In this document: one piece after another, positions 1-8,953 of the stretch | Position numbering within the stretch: the first letter of the stretch is position 1 | Layout of the letters: the number at the start of each line of letters is the position of its first letter | Notes under the pieces: model-generated | What the model was told of the DNA's origin: nothing | Seen by the model: the letters and a program-made list of their open reading frames with translations, nothing else | The model's database searches: none | Position numbers and translations under genes: made by a program | From: Bin52 sp965243345 | Lineage (GTDB): Bacteria > Pseudomonadota > Alphaproteobacteria > Thalassobaculales > Thalassobaculaceae | Assembly: GCA_965243345.1 (NCBI GenBank) | Contig: CBDEUR010000003.1 | Location: 2,480,001 to 2,544,000, forward strand | Length of the DNA stretch: 64,000 bases | Direction: 5' to 3'

Positions 1-797
1 ACCGGCCCGACGGAGCGTTCCTTGCCGGAACCCTGGCCGAGTACTGCGTGCCGCGTGCAACCGACATGCCCGAGCTGATCGTCCTGCACGACCACACCCC
101 GTCTCCGGTCACCCCGACCGGGGCGAGGGGACTGGGCGAGGGCAACTGCATGTCGACACCGGTGTGCCTGGCCAACGCCGTCTCCGACGCGATCGGGGCG
201 CCGGTCGACACGCTGCCGCTTACCCGCCCGCGGGTCTGCGCGCTCATCGGCGAGCACGAGCCGCCACCGCCGGACCGGGAACCGCCGGCGGCGCCGGAGG
301 GAGGGGAGCTGCGCCAGTCCGGCACCCGCGGTGTCGCCATTCCGCCCCCGCGGCTGTGGGCGATCGTCACCGACCCGGAGCACCTGGTCCGGCTGATACC
401 CGGCTGCCATTCACTCGAGTCCACCGGAGACCGTTCGTGGTGCGCGGTAGCCAGTCTCGGCGCCGGGCCGGTGCGCGGCCGGTTCGTCGCCCGGGTCCGG
501 TTCGTCGAGATGCACGAACCGGACCGACTGGAGATCGCCGGAACGGCCGAGGGCCCGCTCGGATCAGCCAGCGGCCGCGCCACGATCCGGCTCGAACCGG
601 CCGGGGACGGGGGAACCGATCTCGCCTGGGACTATGCGGTCACGGTCTCGGGAACCATCGCCGCCGTGGGTGGCCGGGTGCTGAATGCCGCTGTCCGGAC
701 CGTGATCGACCAGGCGTTTGCCAGGCTCGCGCCGGAACCCCGGCGGAGCGGGTGGCTCCGCCGCCTGCTGCGCCGCCTCCTCGGAGGACGGCAGTGA
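1..797 (+). CDS. Molybdopterin-binding hydroxylase large subunit (C-terminal end) fused to a CoxG-like SRPBCC domain, partial
   Basis: The frame is open from the left window edge, so only the C-terminal end is seen. Roughly the first 90 visible residues match the end of xanthine dehydrogenase/CoxL-family large subunits (PTGARGLGEGN, then a conserved alpha-helical end). These are followed by about 150 residues of SRPBCC (START-like) fold typical of CoxG, with motifs PPPRLWAIVTDPEHL, LIPGC and GPVRGRF. The protein ends in a basic, leucine-rich tail (SGWLRRLLRRLLGGRQ) that could lie on a membrane. In the family the large subunit carries the Mo-cytosine dinucleotide cofactor, and CoxG is normally a separate protein that links the enzyme to the membrane. 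The stop overlaps the next gene's GTG, so this is an operon. The substrate cannot be read because the active-site part is outside the window. Confidence 0.85.
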   Translation, partial: RPDGAFLAGTLAEYCVPRATDMPELIVLHDHTPSPVTPTGARGLGEGNCMSTPVCLANAVSDAIGAPVDTLPLTRPRVCALIGEHEPPPPDREPPAAPEGGELRQSGTRGVAIPPPRLWAIVTDPEHLVRLIPGCHSLESTGDRSWCAVASLGAGPVRGRFVARVRFVEMHEPDRLEIAGTAEGPLGSASGRATIRLEPAGDGGTDLAWDYAVTVSGTIAAVGGRVLNAAVRTVIDQAFARLAPEPRRSGWLRRLLRRLLGGRQ

Positions 798-1624
798 AAC
801 CGGCATCCTTCGCCTATGCCCGGCCGGATACCCTCGAGGAGGCACTCGAACTGCTGGCGCAGCACGGTGCCGAGGCCCGGGTGCTCGCGGGCGGCCAGTC
901 CCTTGCCGCCATGCTCAACATGCGCCTGGTGCAGCCGCGGGTCCTCGTCGACATTTCCGGCCTCGCCCAGCTGGACACCATCGACGCGGATGACACCGTG
1001 ATGACCGTGGGTGCCTCGGTCACCCAGGCCGCGGCACTGCGCTGGCCCGGACTCGCCGCGCAGCCCCTGCTCGCGGCTGCCCTGCCCTGCGTCGGCCATC
1101 CGCAGACCCGGGAACGCGGAACGGTGTGCGGGTCACTCGCGCACGGGGACCCGAGCGCCGAACTGCCGCTGGTGCTCGCCGTGCTCGGCGGCGAGGTGGT
1201 GCTTGAGAAACGCGGCCGTCGCCGCCGGGTGGCGGCATCACTGTTCCAGCAGGGGGTGATGCTGACCGACATCGCCGATGACGAACTGGTGACCGCGGCC
1301 CGGTTCCCGGTCCGGCCCGGTCCGTTCGCAACCGCGTTTCGCGAAGTCAGCCCGCGTCAGGGTGACTTCGCCATCCTGGCAGTGGCCGCCGTCGCCGACC
1401 CCTCGGGGGTGACGGTGGGCTTCGGCGGCATCGCCGACAGCCCCCTCGTCCGAAGGCTCGACCACCTCGAGGCGGACGCCCTTGCCGACGCGCTCAACGC
1501 GATCGCCTGGGAAGCAGGCGGCGACAGCGACATGCACGCACCGGCATCCTACCGCCGGCACCTCGTCCGCCGCCTGGGTGCTGCAACCATCCGCGAGGCA
1601 TGCGATGCGCTACCTCGAGCCTGA
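794..1624 (+). CDS. FAD-binding medium subunit of molybdenum hydroxylase (CoxM/CutM family)
   Basis: 276 aa when started at the GTG that overlaps the upstream stop by four bases; this start gives the usual family N-terminus KPASFAYARPDTLEEAL. Two FAD-contact stretches are visible: AGGQSLAAMLNMR (about residues 32-44) and GTVCGSLAHGDPSAELP (about 109-125), followed by the CO_deh_flav_C domain. The family moves electrons from the 2Fe-2S subunit to FAD and on to an acceptor. Length is normal (about 270-290 aa). No extra 4Fe-4S loop of the 4-hydroxybenzoyl-CoA reductase type is seen. The gene lies between the large and the 2Fe-2S subunit genes, the usual set of three. Confidence 0.92.
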   Translation: MKPASFAYARPDTLEEALELLAQHGAEARVLAGGQSLAAMLNMRLVQPRVLVDISGLAQLDTIDADDTVMTVGASVTQAAALRWPGLAAQPLLAAALPCVGHPQTRERGTVCGSLAHGDPSAELPLVLAVLGGEVVLEKRGRRRRVAASLFQQGVMLTDIADDELVTAARFPVRPGPFATAFREVSPRQGDFAILAVAAVADPSGVTVGFGGIADSPLVRRLDHLEADALADALNAIAWEAGGDSDMHAPASYRRHLVRRLGAATIREACDALPRA

Positions 1625-2093
1625 CCATCGTCACCGGGTGCGGCTGTGCGTCAACGGCGGATCCGCCGAGGGCAGCGCCGAGCCGCGAACGCTGCTCAGC
1701 GACTTCCTGCGCCACGAGCTCGGCTTGACCGGAACCCACGTCGGGTGCGAACACGGCGTGTGCGGCGCCTGCACCGTCCTGCTCGACGGCCGGCCCGCCC
1801 GGTCCTGCCTGCTCTACGCGGTCCAGGTCGACGGCCGGAGCGTGACCACCGTCGAGGGACTGGCGGGACCGGGTGAGCTGACCGGCCTGCAACGGGCCCT
1901 CGCCCGCCACCATGCCGTCCAGTGCGGCTTCTGCACCCCGGGGATTCTCATGTCGCTCACCTGCCTGCTGGAACAGGACCCCGGCGCCGGCGAGGAGCAG
2001 GTTCGCGAGACGCTCTCCGGTCACATCTGCCGCTGCACCGGCTACGAGGCGCTCCTCAGCGCCGCGCTCGATGCGCTGGGCGGGACGGACTGA
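1605..2093 (+). CDS. 2Fe-2S small subunit of molybdenum hydroxylase (CoxS/CutS family)
   Basis: 162 aa. The N-terminal plant-type ferredoxin domain has Cys48, Cys53, Cys56 (CEHGVCGAC) and Cys68. The C-terminal helical domain carries the second cluster through CGFC (107-110) and CRC (142-144), so all eight ligands are present. It relays electrons from the molybdenum site to the FAD subunit. The chosen ATG overlaps the end of the FAD-subunit gene by 20 bases, and the stop overlaps the ATG of the downstream acyl-CoA ligase gene, indicating tight translational coupling of all three subunits and the ligase. Confidence 0.94.
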   Translation: MRYLEPDHRHRVRLCVNGGSAEGSAEPRTLLSDFLRHELGLTGTHVGCEHGVCGACTVLLDGRPARSCLLYAVQVDGRSVTTVEGLAGPGELTGLQRALARHHAVQCGFCTPGILMSLTCLLEQDPGAGEEQVRETLSGHICRCTGYEALLSAALDALGGTD

Positions 2094-3616
2094 TGTTCGA
2101 TCTCGGCCGCGGGTTCCTGGCGAGCGCGGCACGCGAGCCCGACCGGATCGCACTCAGCGACGGCGCCCTGCGGCTGACCTGGCGCCAGTGGGAACGCGCG
2201 GCGCGCGAGCTCGCCGGCGGCCTGCAGCGTTTCGGCCTCGAGCCGGGCGACCACGTCGTGACCCTGCTGACCAACCGGCACGAGGCGGCAACCCTTCACA
2301 TCGCCTGCCAGCTGGCCGGCCTGGTGATCACCCCGCTCAACTGGCGGGCATCGGCCGGGGAGATCGAGCACGTGCTCGCGGACGCCGAGGCGCGGGTCCT
2401 GGTCCACGAACCGTTGGTCGCGGACCGGGTCGAGGCCTGCCCGGGCATCGCTGACGTCCGTCTCGTGGGGCTCGACGGCGCCGCCGGCACGCCGTGGGAG
2501 GACCTGTGCGGCGCCGGGGCCGTCGCACCGGCCGCCTCGCCCGACGATACCTCGGTGATGCTCTACACCTCGGGAACCACCGGACCCGGCAAGGGGGTAC
2601 CGCGCAGCCACGGGGCGGAGCGCGCCGCCGCCGTCGCCCACGTGGCCCAGAACCTGTACCGGCCGGGCGAGGTGATCCTCGGGGTGATGCCGCTCTACCA
2701 CACCATGGGGGTGCGGACCCTCCTCGCCTCGATCGTCGTGAGCGGGCATTTCGTCTGCCAGCGCCGGTTCGATCCGGCGGCGGCGCTGGCGCTGATCGAA
2801 CGCGAGCGGATCAGCGCGCTCTACCTGGTGCCGACGCTGTACCATGACCTGCTCGAGGCGCCCGGATTTGCGACCACCGACATCAGCTCGGTCCGCAGGC
2901 TGGGATTTGCCGGCCAGACCATGACCGACGGGCTGGTGGCGCGGCTCGACACCGCATTCCGGCCGGAACTGTTCGTCAACCATTACGGCTCGTCGGAAAT
3001 CTACACCTTCACCGTCGAGACCGACGCCGCCGGCAAACCGGGTTCCGCCGGCAAGGCCGGGATCAACCAGGAGATCAGGGTGGTCGCCCTCGACGACCCG
3101 GATTCCGGCCGACCGGTCGCGGCCGGCGTCGAGGGCCAGATCATCGCCGCACTCGACGGCGACGAGGCCTTCGACGGCTACTGGAAACGTCCCGATGCCG
3201 ACGCCGGCGCCCTGCGCGACGGCTGGTACTACACCGGCGATATCGGCTACCGCGACCGGGACGGCGACCTGTTCGTGACCGGCAGGGTCGACGACATGAT
3301 CATCTCGGGCGGCGAGAACATCCTTCCCGCCGAGATCGAGAGCGTGCTGTCGCTGCACCCCGCCGTCGGCGAGGTCGCGGTGGTCGGCATGCCGCACCCG
3401 CGCTGGGGGGCGCAGGTGACGGCCTTCCTGACCCGGACCGGAAACGTGGAGGCCGACGAACTCGAGCGCTGGTGCCGCGCCAGCAGCCTGGCCGACTTCA
3501 AGCGGCCACGGCAGTACGTGTTCGTTGCCGCCATTCCGAAGTCGCCGGTGGGAAAGATCCTGCGCCGCATGCTGGTCGCGGGAGACTGGGAACCGGAAAG
3601 CGGGAAGCGGAGATGA
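2093..3616 (+). CDS. Acyl-CoA synthetase (AMP-forming, class I adenylate-forming enzyme)
   Basis: 507 aa, full family length. Motifs in order: phosphate-binding loop YTSGTTGPGKGVPRSH (about 158-173), the YGSSEIYTF substrate/adenylate motif, YYTGDIGYRDRDG with the ATP-ribose Asp, hinge GRVDDMI, and catalytic Lys in SPVGKILRRM near the C-terminus. The enzyme activates a carboxylic acid as an acyl-AMP and then transfers it to CoA. The ATG overlaps the stop of the 2Fe-2S subunit gene. Being encoded with a molybdenum hydroxylase and a crotonase suggests that the operon handles an aromatic, heterocyclic or branched acid as its CoA thioester; the acid itself cannot be named from sequence. Confidence 0.9.
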   Translation: MFDLGRGFLASAAREPDRIALSDGALRLTWRQWERAARELAGGLQRFGLEPGDHVVTLLTNRHEAATLHIACQLAGLVITPLNWRASAGEIEHVLADAEARVLVHEPLVADRVEACPGIADVRLVGLDGAAGTPWEDLCGAGAVAPAASPDDTSVMLYTSGTTGPGKGVPRSHGAERAAAVAHVAQNLYRPGEVILGVMPLYHTMGVRTLLASIVVSGHFVCQRRFDPAAALALIERERISALYLVPTLYHDLLEAPGFATTDISSVRRLGFAGQTMTDGLVARLDTAFRPELFVNHYGSSEIYTFTVETDAAGKPGSAGKAGINQEIRVVALDDPDSGRPVAAGVEGQIIAALDGDEAFDGYWKRPDADAGALRDGWYYTGDIGYRDRDGDLFVTGRVDDMIISGGENILPAEIESVLSLHPAVGEVAVVGMPHPRWGAQVTAFLTRTGNVEADELERWCRASSLADFKRPRQYVFVAAIPKSPVGKILRRMLVAGDWEPESGKRR

Positions 3617-4389
3617 CAGGGACACACGACGGTTTCAGGGTGGAAGTCGACGCCGCCGGGGAGCGTGGCGACATCATCCTCGACCGACCGCCGCTCAATA
3701 TCATCGAGATGCCGCAGCGCGAGGCGCTGCGCGAGGGTTTCGAGGCGCTTGACCGCGATCCCCGGGTGCGGATCATCGTGCTCCGGGCCGAGGGCCGGCA
3801 TTTCTCGTCGGGCGGGAACATCGCCGGCTTCCTCGCGGCCAGCCCCGAACACGTCTCCAGGCTGGCCGACAACATCGCGGCACCTGCCCGGTGCCACAAA
3901 CCGGTGATCGCGGCCAATCGCGGCTATACCTTCGGCGTCGGTTTCGAACTCTCGCTTGCCTGTGACTTCCGCATCGCCTCGGAGACCACGCTCTACGCCC
4001 TGCCCGAACAGCGGATCGGCCAGATCCCGGGCTCCGGCGGCTCGATCCGGCTGCTGCACATGATCGGGATGCAGCGGACCAAGGACATGACCTTTCGTTC
4101 CCGCCGGGTCACCGGCGCGGAGGCGAGGGACTGGGGCATGGTGCTCGACTGCGTGCCCGACGACGGGCTCGAGGCTGCGACCGACCGTCTGGTCGATGAA
4201 CTGCGCGGTTTCTCGCCCCTGGCGCAGCGCACCATCAAGGGCGTGCTGAACGCCGCCCAGAACACCACCGTCGAGGCCGGGATCGAGATCGAGGGTAACG
4301 CCTACGGGCGCCTGCGGACCTCTGCGGACTTCGCGGAAGGCGTGGCCGCCTTCCACGAGAAACGTCCGGCGAGGTTCACTGGCTCGTAG
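3613..4389 (+). CDS. Enoyl-CoA hydratase/isomerase family protein (crotonase fold)
   Basis: 258 aa. Crotonase features are visible: oxyanion-hole segment HFSSGGNIAGF (about 63-73), a second oxyanion stretch NRGYTFGVGFELSLACDFRI, and both family acidic positions, Glu112 in GFEL and Glu132 in LPEQRIG. This fits a hydratase rather than an inactive paralogue. The RPPLNIIEM start resembles the dienoyl-CoA hydratases of aromatic-acid pathways, but this is only a hint. The ATG overlaps the ligase stop by four bases, so it is the last gene of the five-gene operon. Its 3' end overlaps the 3' end of the convergent htpG by 14 bases. Confidence 0.88.
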   Translation: MTGTHDGFRVEVDAAGERGDIILDRPPLNIIEMPQREALREGFEALDRDPRVRIIVLRAEGRHFSSGGNIAGFLAASPEHVSRLADNIAAPARCHKPVIAANRGYTFGVGFELSLACDFRIASETTLYALPEQRIGQIPGSGGSIRLLHMIGMQRTKDMTFRSRRVTGAEARDWGMVLDCVPDDGLEAATDRLVDELRGFSPLAQRTIKGVLNAAQNTTVEAGIEIEGNAYGRLRTSADFAEGVAAFHEKRPARFTGS

Positions 4390-6286
4390 AGGCGGTGTAA
4401 CCGAGTTCCATGACCCGCGACAGCCGGGAAGCGAAGGCCCTGACGTCCGCGACCGGCTCCCCATCCATGATCCGTGCCTGGTCGAGCAACAGGAAGGCGG
4501 CGTCCTCGATCTCGGCCCCGCTTTCCCCCTGCTCGATGCGCCGGGCGAGCCCCTTGATCAACCGGTGCCCCGGATTGATCTCGAGAACCCGCGGCGAGGC
4601 TTCCTGCACCTGCTTGTGCTGGCGCAGGATGCGCTCGAGGTTCATGTCCATGTCGCCCTCGTCCGCAATCAGGCAGACGGCGGAATCCGTCAGCCTCACC
4701 GACGCCCGCACGTCCTTGACCGCGTCTCCAAGAGCAAGCCTGATCGAGGCGATCAGCGGCGCGACATCCTCCGATTCGGAGCTCTCCTGACTGTCTGAGC
4801 CTTCCTCGTCCGGCGTCTCCTCCGGCGTGATGGCGTCGAGCTCGGCGGTTCCCCGGGTCACCGAGCTGAACTGCTTGCCCTCGTAGCCCTCGAACATTGA
4901 CGAGATCCAGAAGTCGTCGACCGGATCCGACAACAGCAGCACCTCCACGCCGCGGGCGGCGAAGCCCTCGAGATGCGGCGAGTTGCTCACGGCATCATGG
5001 GATTCGCCGGTGATGTAGAAGATGTGCTCCTGCCCGTCCTTCATCGCCTCGACATACTCGGCAAGGCTGACCAGCCCGTCCCTGGTCGAGGTCCTGAAGC
5101 GCACGAGCTGCAGCAGGGTGTCGCGGTGTTCGTTGCCGAACCCGTACAGGCCCTCCTTCAGCACCGGTCCGAACCGGTCCCAGAACCCGGCGTACTGCTC
5201 CGGGTCTTCCTTTGCCCGGTTCCCCAGTTCGGTCAGGACCCGGCGGGTCACCGCACCGCTGATCGCCGTCAGCATCGGGTTCTTCTGCAGCAGCTCGCGG
5301 CTGATGTTGAGCGGCAGGTCCTCGCAGTCGATGATGCCACGCATGAACCGGAGCCACTCGGGCACCAGGCCCTTGCAGTCGTCGGTGATGAACACCCGCT
5401 TCACGTACAGCCGCAGACGGTTCCGGCGCTCCGGATCGTAGAGTTCCGTCGTGGCCGCGGACGGAACGAACAGCAAGGCGCTGTACTCGTAGCGGCCCTC
5501 GGCCCGCCAGTGGATGGTCTGCCACGGCTCATCGAACGAGCGCGAGACATGGCGGTAGAACTCGGTGTACTGCTGCTCGGTGATGTCTCCCCTCGGCCGG
5601 GTCCACAGGGCCGACGCCTCATTGACCGTCTCGTCGCTGTCATCGGATGCGAGGCGGATCGGCACCGCGATGTGATCGGAATAGGTCTTCACGATCGACC
5701 GCAGCCGCGCGTCCTCGAGGAATTCCGCCGCGTCTTCCTTCAGGTGCAGGGTGATGACGGTGCCGCGTCCCGCCTTCTCCGACGGCGCCACGGTGTAGGA
5801 CCCGAGCCCGTCCGAACGCCAGATCCACGCGGTTTCATCGCCGGCCCTGCGGGTCAGCACCTCGACTTCCGATGCGACCATGAAGGCGGAGTAGAACCCG
5901 ACGCCGAACTGCCCGATCAGCCCGACATCCTGCTTCTCGTCGCCCGAGAGATTGTCGAGAAACGCACCGGTTCCGGAGCGGGCGATGGTCCCCAGGTTCT
6001 CGTGGAGTTCGGCGTCGTTCATGCCGACGCCGCTGTCGGATACCGTGAGCGTGCGGGCATCGGCGCTTGCCGCCAGTCGGATCGCGAACTCCGGGTCGCC
6101 CCGGATCAGGTCGGGGTCGGTCAGCGAGAGATAGCGCAGCCTGTCACATGCATCCGCGGCATTCGAAATCAGTTCCCTCAGGAACACCTCGCGCTCGCTG
6201 TAAAGCGAATTCGCGACAATATGCAGCAACTTGCTGACTTCCGCCTGGAACGACCGAGTTTCCACGCTTCCGGTCTGTGCAGTCAT
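4376..6286 (-). CDS. htpG: Molecular chaperone HtpG (Hsp90 family)
   Basis: 636 aa, normal bacterial Hsp90 length. N-terminal GHKL ATPase domain: LRELISNAADACDRLR (Asn-containing box), DSGVGM, GTIARSGT and GQFGVGFYS. The middle domain holds the conserved RVFITDD and DLPLNISRE motifs, and an acidic linker (DEEGSDSQESSESED) precedes the C-terminal dimerisation domain. It refolds or holds client proteins in the cytosol using ATP. The start MTAQTGSVETRSFQAEVSKLL was chosen because it has GGAGGT upstream at good spacing; longer N-terminal extensions are not conserved. It is transcribed divergently from the helicase gene and convergently with the crotonase gene, overlapping the latter by 14 bases. 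Confidence 0.97.
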   Translation of the reverse strand: MTAQTGSVETRSFQAEVSKLLHIVANSLYSEREVFLRELISNAADACDRLRYLSLTDPDLIRGDPEFAIRLAASADARTLTVSDSGVGMNDAELHENLGTIARSGTGAFLDNLSGDEKQDVGLIGQFGVGFYSAFMVASEVEVLTRRAGDETAWIWRSDGLGSYTVAPSEKAGRGTVITLHLKEDAAEFLEDARLRSIVKTYSDHIAVPIRLASDDSDETVNEASALWTRPRGDITEQQYTEFYRHVSRSFDEPWQTIHWRAEGRYEYSALLFVPSAATTELYDPERRNRLRLYVKRVFITDDCKGLVPEWLRFMRGIIDCEDLPLNISRELLQKNPMLTAISGAVTRRVLTELGNRAKEDPEQYAGFWDRFGPVLKEGLYGFGNEHRDTLLQLVRFRTSTRDGLVSLAEYVEAMKDGQEHIFYITGESHDAVSNSPHLEGFAARGVEVLLLSDPVDDFWISSMFEGYEGKQFSSVTRGTAELDAITPEETPDEEGSDSQESSESEDVAPLIASIRLALGDAVKDVRASVRLTDSAVCLIADEGDMDMNLERILRQHKQVQEASPRVLEINPGHRLIKGLARRIEQGESGAEIEDAAFLLLDQARIMDGEPVADVRAFASRLSRVMELGYTASTSQ

Positions 6287-6441
6287 TGTGCAGCTACCTC
6301 CGTTCCTTGCCCGCCTGGCCTTTCCGCGTACCGATTCGTGTTCGCCCTGCCGGATCCGGGGGCGATTTTGTCGCTGATATGTGCAAGATTGGCGCACGGC
6401 GCAAGCCCCTGCGCCAAGGTTGCGTCGACGAGGGCCATGCC

Positions 6442-8928
6442 ATGACCCACCGGGACGTCCCACGGATTACCGCCGTGCTCGGGCCGACCAATACCGGCAA
6501 GACCCACCTGGCGATCGAGCGGATGCTCGGACATCACAGCGGGATGATCGGGTTTCCGCTGCGACTGCTGGCGCGGGAGAACTACGACCGGGTGGTCGCG
6601 CGCACCGGCAGGAGCCAGGTGGCGCTGATCACCGGGGAAGAGAAGATCATTCCCGCCCGGGCGCGCTACTTCCTGTGCACGGTCGAGTCGATGCCGACCG
6701 ACCGGTCGGTCGAGTTCCTGGCCATCGACGAGATCCAGATGGCCGGCGATCGCGAACGCGGCCACATCTTCACCCAGAGGCTCCTTTCGGCACGTGGCAC
6801 CGCCGAGACCATGTTCCTCGGTTCCGGCACCATGCGCGCGCTGGTGGAGAAACTGGTCCCGGGGGTGGCGTTTGCCGGCCGTCCCCGCCTGTCATCGCTG
6901 GCCTGGGCCGGAGCGCGCAAGATCACCCGGCTGCCGCGGCGCTCCGCCGTGGTCGCGTTCTCCGCCAACGATGTCTACACCCTGGCCGAACTGGTCCGCC
7001 GCCAGCGCGGCGGCGCCGCCGTGGTGCTGGGCGCCCTGTCGCCGCGCACCCGCAACGCCCAGGTGGATCTCTACCAGGCCGGGGAGGTCGACTTCCTGAT
7101 CGCGACCGATGCGATCGGCATGGGTCTGAACATGGACATCGATCATGTCGCCTTTGCCGGCGACACCAAGTTCGACGGACGGCGGCCGCGCCGCCTCGAC
7201 CACCAGGAACTCGCGCAGATTGCCGGGCGCGCCGGTCGGCACATGAACGACGGCACCTTCGGGGTCACCGCGGGTTGCGCCGAGTTCGATGCCGAGACCA
7301 TCACCGCGATCGAGCAGCACCGGTTCGAGTCCCTGCGCCGGGTGTACTGGCGCAACGCCGATCTCGACTTCAACACCGTCCGCGACCTGAAGCGCTCGCT
7401 CGAGCGCCCCCCGTCATGGCCGTTCCTCGCGCCCAAGCGCGATGCCGAGGACCAGGCGGCACTCGATGCGCTGTCACGCGACACCGGGCTGATGCAGCGC
7501 GCCGACACCCCCGGAAGGGTGCGGCTGCTGTGGGACGTGTGCCAGGTCCCCGACTTCCGCAAGACCCTGACCGAACCGCACACCCGCCTGCTGACACTGT
7601 TGTTCGGCCACCTGGCCGGCGGGACGGAGCGACTGCCGCAGGACTGGGTGGCACGCCAGGTCGGACGGCTCGACCGGACCAACGGTGACATCGACACCCT
7701 CGCCGGCCGGATCAGCCACGTGCGCACCTGGACCTACATCACCCAGCGCCAGGACTGGATCGACGATCCCGTGCACTGGCGGGAGCGGGCGCGGGCGATC
7801 GAGGACCGCCTGTCCGATGCCCTGCACGCGCGGCTGATCAGCCGGTTCGTCGACCGCCGCGCCGCCGTCCTGTCCAGGCGACTGCGCGACGGCGACGAAC
7901 TGATGGCCGCGGTCAAGCCGGATGGCACGGTCACGGTCGAGGGGCACAGGGTCGGCCGCCTCACCGGCCTGCGGTTCACGCCCGATGCGCCCGACAGCAA
8001 GACACCGCGGCCGATCGTGGCGGCGACACGGCGCGTCCTGCCCCGCGAGCTCGTGCGCCGCGCCGCCGTGATCCGCTCGGCACCGGACACGACCTTCGGG
8101 TTCGGTCCGCGCGGAGCGATGCTGTGGAACGGAGAGCGGATCGCGACGCTCGCGCGCGGCCGGCACCCGCTCGAGCCCGCGATCGAGGTGGACGTTCCCA
8201 GCCTGCTGCCATCGGCCGAACGCGATGCGGTCGCACAGCGGCTGCGGGCCTGGCTCGGGTCGTGCCGCGCCCGGCTGGTCCCCGGACTCGACCGGTTGCG
8301 GGCCGCCGGAGACACCGGTCCGGTCCGCGGCATCTTCTTCCAGCTGACCGAGGTCCCCGGCCTGCTGCCGCGCCAGCAGGTCGCGCCGCTGCTGGCCGAC
8401 CTGGACGCGGCCGGTCGGCGCACGCTCGGCCGCGCCGGAGTCCGGTTCGGGACCGAGAGCGTGTTCATGCCGGCCCTGCTGAAGCCGCGGGCCGCGCGGT
8501 TTCTGGCGCTGCTGTGGCAGGTCCACCACGGCGAGTGGCACGAGGACGCGCTGGTCCCTGCGGGCCGGGCCGCGGTCGCGGCAAGCCGGGACGTGCCGGA
8601 CGGCCTGTACAGCGCCACCGGCTATGTCCGCATCGGCGGGCTGGCGGTACGCGCCGACATCCTCGAACGGCTGGCGGCGGCGGCGCGGCGCGAGCCGCGC
8701 GAGCAACCCTTCGCCATCAGCCAGGACATGCTCTCTCTGCTCGGTGTCACGCGGGCCGCCGCCGGCGCCGTGCTGGCGGATCTCGGATATGTGCGGGCGG
8801 GAGGGTCCGACGAACTCCCGATGTTCAGGCGCCCGGCAAGACGGTCCCGGATCCGGCGCCGGGCCGCCAGGACCAGGCAGGACCATTCGCCCTTTGCCGT
8901 CCTCGCCACCATGGGGACCGCCGACTGA
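6442..8928 (+). CDS. SUV3-like ATP-dependent RNA/DNA helicase (alphaproteobacterial helicase family)
   Basis: 828 aa from the ATG giving MTHRDVPRITAVLGPTNTGK. SF2 helicase motifs: Walker A GPTNTGKTH (about residues 14-22), motif II DEIQM, motif V ATDAIGMGLNM, motif VI QIAGRAGRH. This DEIQ-box form is the SUV3/mitochondrial degradosome subfamily, which bacteria of this class carry as a single-copy gene. The C-terminal half is long and Arg-rich with no motif I can name. In many alphaproteobacteria this gene is followed by an S4-domain gene, a ferredoxin and carD; here a deacetylase-fold gene follows and the S4 gene lies about 26 kb away. Confidence 0.88.
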   Translation: MTHRDVPRITAVLGPTNTGKTHLAIERMLGHHSGMIGFPLRLLARENYDRVVARTGRSQVALITGEEKIIPARARYFLCTVESMPTDRSVEFLAIDEIQMAGDRERGHIFTQRLLSARGTAETMFLGSGTMRALVEKLVPGVAFAGRPRLSSLAWAGARKITRLPRRSAVVAFSANDVYTLAELVRRQRGGAAVVLGALSPRTRNAQVDLYQAGEVDFLIATDAIGMGLNMDIDHVAFAGDTKFDGRRPRRLDHQELAQIAGRAGRHMNDGTFGVTAGCAEFDAETITAIEQHRFESLRRVYWRNADLDFNTVRDLKRSLERPPSWPFLAPKRDAEDQAALDALSRDTGLMQRADTPGRVRLLWDVCQVPDFRKTLTEPHTRLLTLLFGHLAGGTERLPQDWVARQVGRLDRTNGDIDTLAGRISHVRTWTYITQRQDWIDDPVHWRERARAIEDRLSDALHARLISRFVDRRAAVLSRRLRDGDELMAAVKPDGTVTVEGHRVGRLTGLRFTPDAPDSKTPRPIVAATRRVLPRELVRRAAVIRSAPDTTFGFGPRGAMLWNGERIATLARGRHPLEPAIEVDVPSLLPSAERDAVAQRLRAWLGSCRARLVPGLDRLRAAGDTGPVRGIFFQLTEVPGLLPRQQVAPLLADLDAAGRRTLGRAGVRFGTESVFMPALLKPRAARFLALLWQVHHGEWHEDALVPAGRAAVAASRDVPDGLYSATGYVRIGGLAVRADILERLAAAARREPREQPFAISQDMLSLLGVTRAAAGAVLADLGYVRAGGSDELPMFRRPARRSRIRRRAARTRQDHSPFAVLATMGTAD

Positions 8929-8953
8929 CCCCGAACCGGAGGGAGCACCACCG

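Noticed and set aside
6354..6387. Heat-shock sigma-32 promoter for htpG (CTTG and CCCCCGGAT on the minus strand)
   Set aside because: The spacing between boxes is too long for the consensus, and the -10 match is partial.
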